Assembly (NCBI GenBank): GCA_001940985.1
Contig: MSHB01000014.1
Coordinates: forward strand, 5,479 to 68,058
Source: Mollicutes bacterium Phil14
Lineage (GTDB): Bacteria > Bacillota_I > Bacilli_A > ML615J-28 > CAG-698
Length of the DNA stretch: 62,580 nt
Direction: 5' to 3'
Shown: piece after piece, positions 33,208 through 43,074 of the stretch
Numbering within the stretch: the stretch's first letter is position 1
How the letters are laid out: each line of letters starts with the position of its first letter
Notes under the pieces: generated by a model
What the model was told of the DNA's origin: nothing
The model's input: only the letters and a program-made list of their open reading frames with translations
Databases searched by the model: none
Position numbers and translations under genes: made by a program

Positions 33208-35541
33208 TTAACTGTTTTCGCCACCTTGTAATGCTTTAATTGGTTTTTCAAAACTTGCAATTATTGTTGGTAAAAGACCACTGATAACAGTAAGTATGAC
33301 ACTACCAATTACTATCAATATTAAGTAAAGTGGTTCAAATTGAACTATTTTAAAAGATGATAAACCAGTAGTAACTGATGCATTTTCTTTAATAATATTC
33401 TTAACTAAAACACTTATTGGATTACTTAAAAGATATGCACCAAATACTCCTAAGACTCCTGATGCAAATCCTATTAGCATAGTTTCAGCCACAAATATTC
33501 TTCCAACATCTATTCTTCTTGCTCCAATACTACGTAAGATTCCAATTTCTTTTCTTCTTTCTAAAACAGAAATATAAGATATTATTCCTATCATTATTGA
33601 TGAAACTAATAATGATATTAATGCAAATATAATTAATACTTTACTTAGTATCTTAACGAATGTTGAAAACTCTTGAGTTATTCGTTTCATATAATCACTA
33701 TAGCTTATTACAACATTACTATTAGAGTTATCATATGCTTCTATATAATCTTCAATAATTAATCTATCTTCAAACTTTTCAGTATATATGAAAAATCTAT
33801 TTATTTCTTTAACTATACCTAAATTCTTTAATTGATTTTCATATAAATAAGTTGCTGTTTGTGTTGATGAAATACCAACATAATCTTCAAATTTACTACC
33901 TGTAAAAACATCTTTTTCTAATCCATATTCTAATTGTTCTTTAACTATTTGACTATTCATATTAGTATTATATATATAATCAGTTAACTTTTTAGTATAT
34001 AAGAAACATGTTTGATAAATTTCACTTGTAGCTTTTTCTTTGACTCTTATTATTCCAACAATCTTCAAAGTCATTTTACTATTGTTATACATCTGTTCGT
34101 AGTATGATGTGCCTTTAGAATAATATTTTCCATCTATCTTAACATATAAATCATCATTAGTTAAAAGTTTAAATTCTTTATCCATTAATTCATCAAAAGT
34201 ATAACTATCTCGATAATGATCTATTCCCATATAATATAAAATTGTTGCACTGATGCAATTATAACTATCAACTACCAAGGCAATCTCATCAGCTTCTGTT
34301 GGTATTTTTCCTTTTAAAACATCATAGTCACTACCAACTATTTCTGTATCGTCAGTCATTTCTTCTAAATAACTAGGATATACCTTTTTATATCCATCAC
34401 TATTTTTAGTTAACATAGTCATTTCAATACTACTATTATAATTAACCCAAGTATATAAAGATTTATCTAACTTATCGAAATGCTCAAAAAACTCACTTTC
34501 GATTACATTAAGATGCTCATAACGATATTGTCCCTTAACAACATTTACTTTTTCTTCAGTTGGAAACTTTTCATAATCTTTAGAAATGGTAGCTGAAGAA
34601 TTAGTCTTTACACTAGAAGAAACTGTAATAGGATAATTACCCAAAGCAACCCTTTGGACATCATTAATATAACTATTCACTCCCCCAGCAACCGATATTA
34701 CTAATGCAACACCAATAATTCCAATGCTTCCTGCTAAAACTGTTAATATACTTCTAGCCCATTTTATCTTTAAGTTTTTAAAACTTAAAGATATAGCTGT
34801 CAAAAATGGCATTCTTGAATGCTTTTCTTTTTTCTTAATAACAGTTTTTTCTTCTATAATATTATTATCACTTTTTTCATCACTTACTACTTTTCCATCA
34901 AACAGATTAATAATTCGAGTAGAAAATGATTTTGCAAGTTCTTGGTTATGAGTAACCATTACAACCAAATGATCTTTAGAAATTTCTTTTAAAATTTCCA
35001 TTATTTGTCTTGAGTTATTTGAGTCAAGTGCCCCTGTAGGTTCATCTGCTAAAATGATTTTGGGGTTATTTACTATTGCCCTAGCAATAGAAACACGCTG
35101 TTTTTCCCCTCCACTAAGATACTTTGGTAACTTCTTTGCTAAATGGTCCAAATTAACCTTTTTTAGGGCCTGTAATGCTTTTTTCTCTCTTTCTCTATAA
35201 CTTATACCAGATAGAGTTAGCGATAACTCAACGTTTTTTAAGACGCTCAAATGGGGAATTAAATTGAAGTTTTGAAATACAAAACCAACATTTTCATTAC
35301 GATAATAATCCCAATCTTTTTCCTTATAGTTTTTTGTATTTACACCATCTATTATTAATTCTCCACTAGTATATTTATCTAGTCCGCCAATAATATTAAG
35401 CAAAGTCGTTTTACCGCATCCACTAGGACCAAGTATAGAAACAAACTCACAGTTATTAAAGACTAAATTAACATCTTGTAAAGCTTTGGTTTCAAGCTTA
35501 GATATATTATAAACTTTATTAATATTTTTCAGCTCTATCAT
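33208..35541 (-). CDS. MacB-like ABC transporter, ATPase fused to FtsX-type permease
   Basis: A 777-aa fused protein. The N-terminal ABC ATPase (about 1-225) has [42 protein letters not shown] and VTHN. A transmembrane helix at about 260-285 leads to a large extracellular domain (about 290-620). The C-terminal FtsX domain has three helices (about 635-770) and the [15 protein letters not shown] motif. This is the MacB/LolCDE class, which moves peptides or lipoproteins or supports bacitracin-type resistance by mechanotransmission; the substrate here is unknown. Its promoter is at 35568-35596. It is monocistronic apart from possible read-through into the deacetylase gene. Confidence 0.93.
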   Translation of the reverse strand: MIELKNINKVYNISKLETKALQDVNLVFNNCEFVSILGPSGCGKTTLLNIIGGLDKYTSGELIIDGVNTKNYKEKDWDYYRNENVGFVFQNFNLIPHLSVLKNVELSLTLSGISYREREKKALQALKKVNLDHLAKKLPKYLSGGEKQRVSIARAIVNNPKIILADEPTGALDSNNSRQIMEILKEISKDHLVVMVTHNQELAKSFSTRIINLFDGKVVSDEKSDNNIIEEKTVIKKKEKHSRMPFLTAISLSFKNLKIKWARSILTVLAGSIGIIGVALVISVAGGVNSYINDVQRVALGNYPITVSSSVKTNSSATISKDYEKFPTEEKVNVVKGQYRYEHLNVIESEFFEHFDKLDKSLYTWVNYNSSIEMTMLTKNSDGYKKVYPSYLEEMTDDTEIVGSDYDVLKGKIPTEADEIALVVDSYNCISATILYYMGIDHYRDSYTFDELMDKEFKLLTNDDLYVKIDGKYYSKGTSYYEQMYNNSKMTLKIVGIIRVKEKATSEIYQTCFLYTKKLTDYIYNTNMNSQIVKEQLEYGLEKDVFTGSKFEDYVGISSTQTATYLYENQLKNLGIVKEINRFFIYTEKFEDRLIIEDYIEAYDNSNSNVVISYSDYMKRITQEFSTFVKILSKVLIIFALISLLVSSIMIGIISYISVLERRKEIGILRSIGARRIDVGRIFVAETMLIGFASGVLGVFGAYLLSNPISVLVKNIIKENASVTTGLSSFKIVQFEPLYLILIVIGSVILTVISGLLPTIIASFEKPIKALQGGENS

Positions 35542-35567
35542 ATTATCACCACTTTTTCTAGTAATTT

Positions 35568-35596
35568 ATTTTAACATTTTTAAAAGTATTTTTCAA
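35568..35596 (-). promoter_or_regulatory. Sigma-A promoter of the MacB-like ABC gene
   Basis: Minus-strand TTGAAA (35591-35596), a 17-nt spacer, TAAAAT (35568-35573), about 27 nt before the ATG at 35541. Confidence 0.6.
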
Positions 35597-35612
35597 TAAT
35601 TATGTGTTTATA

Positions 35613-35638
35613 AAAAAGTTAGACTTTAGGTCTAACTT
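35613..35638 (-). terminator. Terminator of the DUF4143 ATPase gene (copy of the rplQ terminator)
   Basis: A 9-bp stem AAGTTAGAC / GTCTAACTT (35616-35624 and 35630-35638) with a 5-nt loop, followed on the minus strand by a T run. The stem sequence equals that of the rplQ terminator. Confidence 0.85.
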
Positions 35639-35654
35639 ATTAATTATACTCAAA
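35613..35654. repeat. Direct repeat, downstream copy (pairs with 37191-37232)
   Basis: About 42 bp covering the hairpin AAGTTAGAC / GTCTAACTT and the TTATTAATTA-TACTCAAA flank matches the sequence after rplQ almost throughout. The two copies bracket the DUF4143 ATPase gene. Confidence 0.75.
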
Positions 35655-35661
35655 CTTAAAT

Positions 35662-37017
35662 CTACTCAATAGGCGTAAAAGTCTTCATAAACCTCTTCAA
35701 TAAAAATGTGCAAAAGTATGGGAATGTATACACCTTTTCACTATAACCAATATTACTAGCTGATAATTTAAATCCAAATGAAACATCTGCATATTTATCA
35801 GATGATATGATATTTTTTAACGACTTTGATTTGCCACTTTTTGCTTTTACTTCAATTGGTATCAAATTATTTGTTGAACGAATAAAAAAATCTTCTTCTA
35901 GAGTTCCGTCATTTCGCTTATAATAATAAAGTTTATAACCAGCTTTTACTAAAGCCTCACCAACCATATTTTCATATAGTGCGCCTTTATATACTCCAAA
36001 ATTTTTATTAGCTCGTAAATCTTCTTGAGATTCTTCATCAAGAAGAGAAACAAGTAATCCTGTATCACCAAAATACAATTTGAATTTATCTATGTCATAA
36101 TTCCCCGAAAGAGGTAACTCTATATTATTTAAACAATAGCAGACATTAACAATTCCAGCATCCACTAACCATTCAGCACATCCTCTATAATCTCTAAATC
36201 TTGCTCCATTTTCTATTTTTGACACTTGAAATTTTTTATTTTCTTTAGCAAGTTGCACTGGAATACTATTAAAAACATTAAGTATTCTGGTTTGATCTAG
36301 GCCCTCTGCATATTTTCGTATATCCTCTTTGTAATCAGCAATAAGTTGCCTTTGAATACTCAAAGAACCTTCAAATGTTTTCTTTTTAATATAATTTTTA
36401 ACAACTGCTGGCATTCCCCCAAGAATTACATAATCACGGAAAAGATCATGAAAAACCGACATTTCAAGTTCACTGAATGGGGTAAAAGTTTTCATATGGT
36501 CAAGCATCCCTGAAATTACTTCATCATTATAACCCTTTGCCCATAAGAACTCTTCAAAGTCCATGGAAAACATTTCATAATCTGTTTTGTATCCAACACT
36601 ATTACTTTCAATTTTTCTATAATTTATTCCTAACATTGACCCACTACAAATCACATCAAAGCGTCCATCTTCTTTAAAAAATTTCAAAGATGTTGTTATG
36701 TTAGGAAATTCTGTTATTTCGTCAAAGAAAATGAGTGTTTTACCAGCAATAAATGCTTTAGTGGGGTCTAGCAAAGATATATTCTTAATAATATCTGATA
36801 CAGCATAGCCATCAACAGTAATTTTTTTATACTTTTCATCTTTAACAAAGTTTATTTCAATAACACTTTCATATTCTGCTACTTTGGCAAAATGACGTAT
36901 AGATTCAGTTTTGCCTATTTGTCGGCACCCTTTAACAATTAATGGATTTCTATCACTATCTGCTTTCCAATTCAAAAGGTATTCATCTATTTTTCTTTTC
37001 AAATACATTTCTTCCAT
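35662..37017 (-). CDS. AAA-family ATPase with C-terminal DUF4143
   Basis: A 451-aa protein with the VKGCRQIGKTESI Walker A (residues 28-40), Walker B LIFFDEITEF, and a C-terminal DUF4143 (PD-(D/E)xK-like) region with GALYENMVGEALVKAGY and PIEVKAKSGKSKS. The EVKAKSGK segment is the kind of motif used by restriction-endonuclease-like folds. These ATPases are often present in many copies per gut bacterial genome, and their function is not established; nucleic acid or defence roles have been suggested. AGGAG lies 8 nt before the ATG. It is inserted between rplQ and the MacB-like gene and is bracketed by duplicated terminator sequence. Confidence 0.9.
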   Translation of the reverse strand: MEEMYLKRKIDEYLLNWKADSDRNPLIVKGCRQIGKTESIRHFAKVAEYESVIEINFVKDEKYKKITVDGYAVSDIIKNISLLDPTKAFIAGKTLIFFDEITEFPNITTSLKFFKEDGRFDVICSGSMLGINYRKIESNSVGYKTDYEMFSMDFEEFLWAKGYNDEVISGMLDHMKTFTPFSELEMSVFHDLFRDYVILGGMPAVVKNYIKKKTFEGSLSIQRQLIADYKEDIRKYAEGLDQTRILNVFNSIPVQLAKENKKFQVSKIENGARFRDYRGCAEWLVDAGIVNVCYCLNNIELPLSGNYDIDKFKLYFGDTGLLVSLLDEESQEDLRANKNFGVYKGALYENMVGEALVKAGYKLYYYKRNDGTLEEDFFIRSTNNLIPIEVKAKSGKSKSLKNIISSDKYADVSFGFKLSASNIGYSEKVYTFPYFCTFLLKRFMKTFTPIE

Positions 37018-37043
37018 AAAATAAACTCCTATTGTTTAAATAT

Positions 37044-37071
37044 ATTATAACATAACTTAATTATTAGTCAA
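37044..37071 (-). promoter_or_regulatory. Sigma-A promoter of the DUF4143 ATPase gene
   Basis: Minus-strand TTGACT (37066-37071), a 16-nt spacer, TATAAT (37044-37049), with the ATG at 37017. The 32-bp repeats lie immediately upstream. Confidence 0.65.
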
Positions 37072-37078
37072 TATAATT

Positions 37079-37155
37079 GCACATTTTTAGAGCGAATATT
37101 TTTAAATTTCACACATTTTTAGAGCGAATATTTTATTATTTTGCACATTTTTAGT
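37079..37155. repeat. Three direct repeats with a 32-bp period upstream of the DUF4143 promoter
   Basis: ACATTTTTAG occurs at 37081, 37113 and 37145. The first two copies extend to ACATTTTTAGAGCGAATATT; the third diverges after TTTAG. On the coding (minus) strand the unit reads AATATTCGCTCTAAAAATGT. A spacing of 32 bp is close to three helical turns, so a protein could bind all copies on one face. The position just upstream of the -35 box suggests a regulatory role. Confidence 0.75.
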
Positions 37156-37187
37156 ATATTAATAATAGCTTATATACAATTTATATC

Positions 37188-37215
37188 AAAAAAAAGTTAG
37201 ACCGAAGTCTAACTT
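37188..37215 (-). terminator. Terminator of the S10-spc-alpha superoperon (UUCG tetraloop)
   Basis: A 9-bp stem AAGTTAGAC / GTCTAACTT (37194-37202 and 37207-37215) closes a C(UUCG)G tetraloop in the minus-strand transcript, followed by eight T residues. It lies 20 nt after rplQ. Confidence 0.93.
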
Positions 37216-37232
37216 ATTAATTATTACTCAAA
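37191..37232. repeat. Direct repeat, upstream copy (pairs with 35613-35654)
   Basis: This copy contains the rplQ terminator and its AT-rich flank (TTATTAATTATTACTCAAA). It differs from the 35613 copy mainly in the hairpin loop and one inserted base. Confidence 0.75.
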
Positions 37233-37234
37233 TA

Positions 37235-37597
37235 TTAGATAAATTCAATGATAGCCATTGGAGCTGAATCACCACGTCTAGGACCAGTTTTTAAAACTCT
37301 AGTGTAACCACCATTTCTTTCTTGATATTTTGGAGCAATTTCACTAAATAATTTTTGAATTGCGTATTGATTTTCATCAGCCATCTCAAAACGAATCATT
37401 TTGGCAGCTTGACGTCTAGCAGCTAATGTATCTTTCTTACCTAGAGTAACCATTTTGTCGGCTAATCTTTGTAATTCTTTAGCTTTAAATAAAGTTGTTT
37501 CAATACGTCCGTTAATAATAAGATCAGTGATCAAATCTCTTAACAAAGCTTTTCTTTGAGCAGAGTCACGACCTAATTTACGATAACCTAATGACAT
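37235..37597 (-). CDS. rplQ: 50S ribosomal protein L17
   Basis: A 120-aa L17 beginning [21 protein letters not shown], the standard bacterial N-terminus, and ending [12 protein letters not shown]. It binds 23S rRNA near the peptide exit side of the large subunit. It is the last gene of the superoperon, 23 nt after rpoA, and is followed by a strong terminator. In Bacillus ecfA1 comes next; here a foreign-looking block intervenes. Confidence 0.97.
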   Translation of the reverse strand: MSLGYRKLGRDSAQRKALLRDLITDLIINGRIETTLFKAKELQRLADKMVTLGKKDTLAARRQAAKMIRFEMADENQYAIQKLFSEIAPKYQERNGGYTRVLKTGPRRGDSAPMAIIEFI

Positions 37598-37620
37598 ATT
37601 TTAAGTCCTCCCTTGGATTT

Positions 37621-38694
37621 TTAGATTTCATCAGATGAATCGAAATCGTCTTCATCTTCTTCATTTTCATCGTCTTCTAAATAAGTTGAATCCATATCAT
37701 ATGAACGGCGCAAATCTAAACCAATTTCGCGAAGTTTTTGAACTACTTCTTTCAAAGACTTGCGACCTAAGTTACGAACTCTCATCATTTCTTCTTCATT
37801 CTTTTGTGTTAAATCGCCAACAGTGTTAATTCCTGCGCGTTTCAAACAGTTGTAAGAACGAACTGATAAATCAAGTTCTTCAATCTTCTTATCAAGTTTC
37901 TTATTAGAAACTTTTTCTTCACGTTCATACATATAGTTTTCTTGGACAACCATTTCATTTAATTTTGAAACTACTTCAAAATGTTCAACCAAGAACTTAG
38001 ATGCAAGTGATACTGCATCATCAGGTTTAATTGAATCATTTGTCCATACTTCTAATGTTAATTTATCATAATCAACATTTTCATCTACTCTTGTCTTTTC
38101 AACATCATATCTTACTTTAGTAACAGGTGTGTAAATTGCATCGATTGGAATTCTAGTAACGATTAAATTGCCACTAGCATCTTTGCAGAAAATCTTATTT
38201 TCATCAGCATTAACATACCCAATACCACGTCTAGCATAAAATGTTGCTTTAAATTTTGCTCCTTCTGATAAAGTAGCGATGACTTGATCAGGATTTACGA
38301 TTTCTATATCGCTATCATGTTCTAAGTCGCCAGCTTTAATTACGCCTTCACCATTAGCTACAATTGTTAATTTGTATAAATCTGTTGTCTCTGTTGGCAT
38401 AGGTTTGAATAGTGTTTCTTCATCGATTTTTAAAACAATATTTTTTAAATTCAATATTATTTCAGTAACATCTTCATAAACGCCTTCCAAAGCCATAAAT
38501 TCATGAGCTACGCCTTCAATTTCCATAGCCACGATTGCAACACCAGGCATTGAAGATAACAATACTCGACGAAGTGCATTTCCTAAAGTAATTCCGTATC
38601 CTCTTTCAAGTGGAGTAATAACAAATTTACCATAGTTCTTGCTCTCAGCATTTTCAACAAGTGTTTGAGGTCTAATAAATTCGAATCTTCTCAT
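37621..38694 (-). CDS. rpoA: RNA polymerase alpha subunit
   Basis: A 357-aa protein with the alpha N-terminal dimerisation domain (about 1-230, including ERGYGITLGNALRRVLLSS), a linker, and a C-terminal domain (about 260-320) with LDLSVRSYNCLKRAGINTV and RNLGRKSLKEV. It is about 40 residues longer than Bacillus RpoA because of a strongly acidic tail (DDENEEDEDDFDSSDEI). It assembles the polymerase core, and the CTD contacts UP elements and activators. Confidence 0.97.
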   Translation of the reverse strand: MRRFEFIRPQTLVENAESKNYGKFVITPLERGYGITLGNALRRVLLSSMPGVAIVAMEIEGVAHEFMALEGVYEDVTEIILNLKNIVLKIDEETLFKPMPTETTDLYKLTIVANGEGVIKAGDLEHDSDIEIVNPDQVIATLSEGAKFKATFYARRGIGYVNADENKIFCKDASGNLIVTRIPIDAIYTPVTKVRYDVEKTRVDENVDYDKLTLEVWTNDSIKPDDAVSLASKFLVEHFEVVSKLNEMVVQENYMYEREEKVSNKKLDKKIEELDLSVRSYNCLKRAGINTVGDLTQKNEEEMMRVRNLGRKSLKEVVQKLREIGLDLRRSYDMDSTYLEDDENEEDEDDFDSSDEI

Positions 38695-38736
38695 TCGTAT
38701 CCTCCTTCAGATTTTTTAATTGTTATAACTATTCTT

Positions 38737-39120
38737 TTATCCTCTAGGTCTCTTTGGTGGACGGCATCCATTATGAGGAATTGGAGTTACATCTTTAATT
38801 GATGTAATTTCAAGTCCAGCAACTTGTAATGAACGAATAGCTGCTTCACGTCCAGGACCAGGTCCTTTTACAGAAACTTCAACTTTAATCATACCGCTGT
38901 CAAGTGCTGCTTTTGCACACGCTTCAGAAGCCATAGATGCAGCAAACGGTGTAGATTTCTTACTACCTTTAAAGCCTAATGCTCCAGCACTGCTCCATGC
39001 AATTGCATTTCCTTCAGTGTCAGTGATAGTAACGATTGTATTATTAAAAGTAGAATGAATGTGTGCGACTCCATTCGGAATATTCTTTTTGATTTTACGT
39101 TTACGAATTTTACGAGCCAT
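38737..39120 (-). CDS. rpsK: 30S ribosomal protein S11
   Basis: A 127-aa S11 with [18 protein letters not shown] and the C-terminal [10 protein letters not shown]. It forms part of the small-subunit platform near the mRNA exit. It sits between rpsM (19-nt gap) and rpoA. Confidence 0.97.
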   Translation of the reverse strand: MARKIRKRKIKKNIPNGVAHIHSTFNNTIVTITDTEGNAIAWSSAGALGFKGSKKSTPFAASMASEACAKAALDSGMIKVEVSVKGPGPGREAAIRSLQVAGLEITSIKDVTPIPHNGCRPPKRPRG

Positions 39121-39139
39121 TTAGTTCGCCCTCCTTTTA

Positions 39140-39505
39140 TTATTTCTTCTTATTTGCTACAGTCTTAGCTTTACCCTTACGAGTTCTAGCATTACATCTT
39201 GTATTTTGTCCTCTTACTGGTAAACCTTTACGATGACGAATACCTCTATAGCAACCAATTTCCATTAATCTTTTAATATTCATTGCAACTTCACGACGTA
39301 AATCACCTTCAACTTTTAATTCTGCAACTTCACGTCTAATAGCTGCCATTTCTTCTTCAGTTAATTCCTTAACGCGTTTGTCTTCGCTAACGCCAGCCTT
39401 TTTTAAAATTTCAATTGCTGTTGGTTTTCCAATTCCATAAATATATGTCAATGAGATAACAACTCTCTTGTCACGTGGAATATCAACACCACTAATACGT
39501 GCCAT
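39140..39505 (-). CDS. rpsM: 30S ribosomal protein S13
   Basis: A 121-aa S13 starting [19 protein letters not shown] with the conserved [15 protein letters not shown] and a basic C-terminal tail that reaches towards P-site tRNA. It contacts the head of the 30S subunit and L5. It follows rpmJ after 18 nt with a GGAGG site. Confidence 0.97.
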   Translation of the reverse strand: MARISGVDIPRDKRVVISLTYIYGIGKPTAIEILKKAGVSEDKRVKELTEEEMAAIRREVAELKVEGDLRREVAMNIKRLMEIGCYRGIRHRKGLPVRGQNTRCNARTRKGKAKTVANKKK

Positions 39506-39523
39506 TATTTTGCACCTCCTATA

Positions 39524-39637
39524 TTATCCTTGTTTTTGTTTATGTTTTGGATTACTACAAATAACCATAACTTTTCCGTTACGCTTAATTACTTTACATT
39601 GGTCACACATTGGTTTTACTGATGGTCTAACCTTCAT
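39524..39637 (-). CDS. rpmJ: 50S ribosomal protein L36
   Basis: A 37-aa gene from the ATG at 39637 to TAA at 39524, with GGAGGACATAAAA upstream. The peptide has the CxxC...C....H zinc ribbon of the C+ type (C11, C14, C27, H32). It stabilises 23S rRNA in the large subunit. It sits between infA and rpsM as expected. Confidence 0.95.
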   Translation of the reverse strand: MKVRPSVKPMCDQCKVIKRNGKVMVICSNPKHKQKQG

Positions 39638-39687
39638 TTTTATGTCCTCCTTTTGAGCCTCTCAACGAGACTTTAGTGTGAATTGTA

Positions 39688-39906
39688 TTACTTATGTCTA
39701 CGTGTAATACGGCCACGTGTTAAGTCATATGGTGATAATTCAACAGTTACTTTATCACCTGGTAAAATGTATATGAAATTCATACGGATTTTACCAGAAA
39801 CGTGGGCTATAATTTGATGCCCATTATCTAAAGTCACCTTAAAAACTGAATTTGGTAGGGCATCTGTAACTGTCCCTTTTAATTCTATGACATCACTTTT
39901 TGACAT
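39688..39906 (-). CDS. infA: Translation initiation factor IF-1
   Basis: A 72-aa S1/OB-fold protein that binds the 30S A site during initiation. The start [11 protein letters not shown] at 39906 is chosen because AAGGAGG lies 8 nt upstream and the resulting length is exactly the family length; ATGs at 39912 and 39924 are rejected. The gene overlaps the end of map by 14 nt. Conserved [21 protein letters not shown] is present. Confidence 0.97.
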   Translation of the reverse strand: MSKSDVIELKGTVTDALPNSVFKVTLDNGHQIIAHVSGKIRMNFIYILPGDKVTVELSPYDLTRGRITRRHK

Positions 39907-40666
39907 CGGCATTGCCTCCTTCAATCGTCAGTATCTTATATCCATCTTTTGTTATGACAATAGAATGTTCAAAGTGAGCACTGTCACTTCCATCGCAAGT
40001 TACCGTAGTCCAATCATCTGCTAAAATTCTAACACCTGATTTTCCACGATTAACCATTGGTTCTATCGCTAATGTCATACCTTCTCTTAATACTGGTCCA
40101 TGACCAGCTTCTCCATAATTTGGAATCATAGGATCTTCATGCAAAGCTCTTCCTACTCCATGACCTGTAAAGTCTTTTACAACGCTACATCCATGTTCTA
40201 AAACATAAGCTTCAATTGCATGAGATATATCCGATAAACGGTTTAGGGGTTTAGCAAATTCCAATCCTTTAAATAAAGCATTTTTAGTGATTTCCATTAA
40301 AGATTTTCTTTGTTCACTAACTTCGCCAACACCATGAGTCATTGCACTATCGCCATGGTAGCCTTTATAACAAGCTCCAATATCGATAGAAATTATATCA
40401 CCATTTTTTAATTTAGTTTTTTTGTTTGGGATACCATGAATAACAACATTATTAATCGAAGCACAGATGGATCCTGGGAAGCCATTATAGCCTTTAAAAG
40501 ATGGAGTTGCACCATGAGCTAAAATAACTTTTTCAGCAACTTCATCAAGCTCAGCAGTTGTAACTCCTGGAGCTATTGCTTCCTTAACAGCTTTGTGAGC
40601 TAAAGCAACAATTCTTCCCGCTTCTTCCATCAAAGCAATTTCACGATTACTTTTTATTGAAATCAT
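39893..40666 (-). CDS. map: Methionine aminopeptidase, type I
   Basis: A 257-aa M24A metalloprotease that removes the initiator Met from new proteins. Metal ligands lie in [18 protein letters not shown] (two Asp), the [11 protein letters not shown]is and the LAIEPMV Glu, plus a C-terminal Glu. It overlaps adk by 4 nt (ATGA). There is no N-terminal zinc-finger extension, so this is the short bacterial form. Confidence 0.96.
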   Translation of the reverse strand: MISIKSNREIALMEEAGRIVALAHKAVKEAIAPGVTTAELDEVAEKVILAHGATPSFKGYNGFPGSICASINNVVIHGIPNKKTKLKNGDIISIDIGACYKGYHGDSAMTHGVGEVSEQRKSLMEITKNALFKGLEFAKPLNRLSDISHAIEAYVLEHGCSVVKDFTGHGVGRALHEDPMIPNYGEAGHGPVLREGMTLAIEPMVNRGKSGVRILADDWTTVTCDGSDSAHFEHSIVITKDGYKILTIEGGNADVKK

Positions 40667-41316
40667 TTATTTCCTCCAAGTTTTACTTTAACTTCTTCAA
40701 AAACATCGCTGATATCTTTCATACCATCAACATCAATTACTATATTTTGTTTAGAATAATAATCTAAAACAGGTGCAGTTTGATTATGATATACTTCAAG
40801 TCTGTTTTTAACAGTTTCTTCATTGTCATCAGCTCTTTGAATTAAAGTAGCACCGCAGACGTCACAAACGCCTTCAACTGTTGGTTTCTTTGATTTAATG
40901 TGGTAACCTTCTTTACATACTGGGCAACTACGGCGTCCAGTAATACGATCTATTAAAACTAAATCATCGGTTTTAATATTGATAACTCCATCAAGTTTGA
41001 TTCCTAGCTTCTTAAGCATTAAATCTAGAGCTTGTGCTTGAGCAATTGTTCTAGGATATCCATCAAGTAAGAATCCACCTTTACAATCACTAGCTTTAAG
41101 TCTTTCTTCAACAAGCCTAATTGTTATTTCATCAGGAACTAATTGCCCATTATCAATATACACTTTTGCTTCTAAACCAACAGGTGTCTTGTTAGAAATA
41201 GCTTCTCTAAACATATCACCTGTTGAAATATGAGCAATATTATATTCATTTTTTATTAATGAAGCCTGAGTGCCTTTTCCAGCACCAGGAGCTCCCATAA
41301 TTAATAAGCGTTTCAT
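40663..41316 (-). CDS. adk: Adenylate kinase (zinc-binding lid)
   Basis: A 217-aa kinase that balances ATP, ADP and AMP. It has GAPGAGKGTQA (P-loop), DGYPRTIAQA, and a long LID domain with a Cys4 zinc site (CPVC ... CDVC), typical of Gram-positive enzymes. It sits between secY and map, its usual Bacilli position. Confidence 0.97.
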   Translation of the reverse strand: MKRLLIMGAPGAGKGTQASLIKNEYNIAHISTGDMFREAISNKTPVGLEAKVYIDNGQLVPDEITIRLVEERLKASDCKGGFLLDGYPRTIAQAQALDLMLKKLGIKLDGVINIKTDDLVLIDRITGRRSCPVCKEGYHIKSKKPTVEGVCDVCGATLIQRADDNEETVKNRLEVYHNQTAPVLDYYSKQNIVIDVDGMKDISDVFEEVKVKLGGNK

Positions 41317-41324
41317 TTTAACAC

Positions 41325-42623
41325 CTACTCGATAAAGCCACGATATTCTTTCTCTTGGCTTTGAGTTTTAATTTGTTTAGCTGTTTCAATAGCAACACCA
41401 ACAACGATAATCAAACTTGTTCCACCAACTTGAACAGATGATGGTAAATTAAATATCTTAGTAATGATTATTGGAAGGATTGCAACAAGTACTAAGTAAG
41501 TAGCACCTAGCATTGTAATCTTGAATAATACTCTTGAAATATATGATGCAGTTTCATCACCAGGTCTAATACCAGGGATATATGCGTTTTGTTTTTGTAA
41601 ATCTTCTGCCATCTTATCAGGATTAATTTGTAAGAATGAATAGAAGAATGAGAACAATACGATTAATACAACATATAGAACAAATCCGATTGGTTCACTA
41701 GTTGAAAATATATTCAACAACCATGTTTTAGCTGTTCCTGCATTTAAGAAGTTAGCGATTGTTAATGGCAAACTCATTAATGTTGATGCAAAAATTACTG
41801 GAATAACTGATGCAGAATTCAACTTAATAGGAATGTTAGAATCGTTCTTTCCTCTAAATGATGCAGTAGCAGGTCTATTTGCATATTGGATAGGAATTTT
41901 TCTTTGAGCTCCTTCCATGAATACAACAGCCACAATGATTAAAATCATAAGGATGATGATTCCAAAGAAAATGAAAATATTACCAATTTTTTCTCCACCA
42001 GATACGATATATTTTTGAATTAAATCATTAATCATATCAGGGAAACTAGAAACGATACCAGCAACGATAATCATAGATGTACCATTACCAACACCACGAA
42101 CTGTAATATTTTCAGCTAACCATAATGTGAAAGCAGTACCTGCAGTTAATACAACTGCTAAATATACATAAATGATTGCTGGAACTGGAGTAGGAGTACC
42201 TACTACGAAGAAAGCATCATAATAAGAAACAGAAATACCAATAACTAAAGTTAAAGCTTGAACGAAAGCTAAACCTAAAGAGATGTATTTTGTTAAATTA
42301 TTTAACTTCTCTCTACCAGTAGCACCTTCTTCACCCCATTCTTTTAAAACAGGAACGATGTCCATTTGTAAAAGTTGAACAACGATTGAAGAAGTAATAT
42401 ATGGGCTAACACCTAATGCAATAATAGAGAAGTTTGATAAAGCACCTCCACTAAATACATCAAGAAAGCCGAACATTGATTCACTTGAACCGAATAAAGT
42501 TTTTACAGCATCTAAACTAACAAAAGGAATTTGAATGAAATAACCTAGACGAAAAACAAATAAGAATAAAGCTGTAAATAATAAACCTATCCAAACTTTC
42601 TTATTTTTTAATTCCATCTTCAT
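41325..42623 (-). CDS. secY: Protein translocase subunit SecY
   Basis: A 432-aa, ten-helix core of the SecYEG channel for protein export and membrane insertion. Conserved segments include the first helix after KVWIGLLFTALFL, the plug-proximal ALGVSPYITSSIVVQLLQMD, and AQRKIPIQYA(N)R. The start at 42623 has GAGGTG 7 nt upstream, located in the rplO stop region. It is essential for the signal-peptide proteins encoded at both ends of this window. Confidence 0.97.
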   Translation of the reverse strand: MKMELKNKKVWIGLLFTALFLFVFRLGYFIQIPFVSLDAVKTLFGSSESMFGFLDVFSGGALSNFSIIALGVSPYITSSIVVQLLQMDIVPVLKEWGEEGATGREKLNNLTKYISLGLAFVQALTLVIGISVSYYDAFFVVGTPTPVPAIIYVYLAVVLTAGTAFTLWLAENITVRGVGNGTSMIIVAGIVSSFPDMINDLIQKYIVSGGEKIGNIFIFFGIIILMILIIVAVVFMEGAQRKIPIQYANRPATASFRGKNDSNIPIKLNSASVIPVIFASTLMSLPLTIANFLNAGTAKTWLLNIFSTSEPIGFVLYVVLIVLFSFFYSFLQINPDKMAEDLQKQNAYIPGIRPGDETASYISRVLFKITMLGATYLVLVAILPIIITKIFNLPSSVQVGGTSLIIVVGVAIETAKQIKTQSQEKEYRGFIE

Positions 42624-42624
42624 C

Positions 42625-43065
42625 TTAGATCACCTCTATTTTTCCACCAGCTTCAACAATTCCTTTTTCTGCTGATTTAGAAAATTTATGTGCGCAAACA
42701 GTTAGATTCTTTTCTAACTTTCCATTTCCTAAAACTTTGATGTTACAACTGCCTTTTTTAATAAGACCAGCTTTTACTAATTTTTCAGGTGTAACTTTTG
42801 CTCCAGCATCAAAGCAATTTAATGCTTCAACATTAACAACATCATATTCAACACGATTAATATTAGTGAAACCACGTTTAGGAATACGTTTGAATAAAGG
42901 AGTTTGACCACCTTCAAATGCCGGGCGAACACCGCCACCACTACGAGCGTTTTGACCTTTGTGTCCGCGACCACTAGTTTTACCTAGTCCACTACCAGTA
43001 CCGCGACCAACGCGCTTTTTACTATGTCTAGCACCTTCAACAGGTTTTAATTCATGTAATTTCAT
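42625..43065 (-). CDS. rplO: 50S ribosomal protein L15
   Basis: A 146-aa L15 with a long Gly/Arg-rich basic N-terminal arm ([18 protein letters not shown]) and [17 protein letters not shown]. It binds 23S rRNA late in assembly. It lies 9 nt after rpmD and 1 nt before secY. Confidence 0.97.
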   Translation of the reverse strand: MKLHELKPVEGARHSKKRVGRGTGSGLGKTSGRGHKGQNARSGGGVRPAFEGGQTPLFKRIPKRGFTNINRVEYDVVNVEALNCFDAGAKVTPEKLVKAGLIKKGSCNIKVLGNGKLEKNLTVCAHKFSKSAEKGIVEAGGKIEVI

Positions 43066-43074
43066 GTTAACCTC

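Noticed and set aside
37079..37155. CRISPR-like repeats upstream of the DUF4143 gene
   Set aside because: Only three degenerate copies with a 32-bp period, no distinct spacers and no cas genes. They sit at a promoter, so a regulatory array is more likely.
35613..37232. Insertion sequence or transposon around the DUF4143 gene
   Set aside because: The flanking direct repeats are terminator sequence. There is no transposase, no terminal inverted repeat and no integrase, so a mobile element cannot be claimed.
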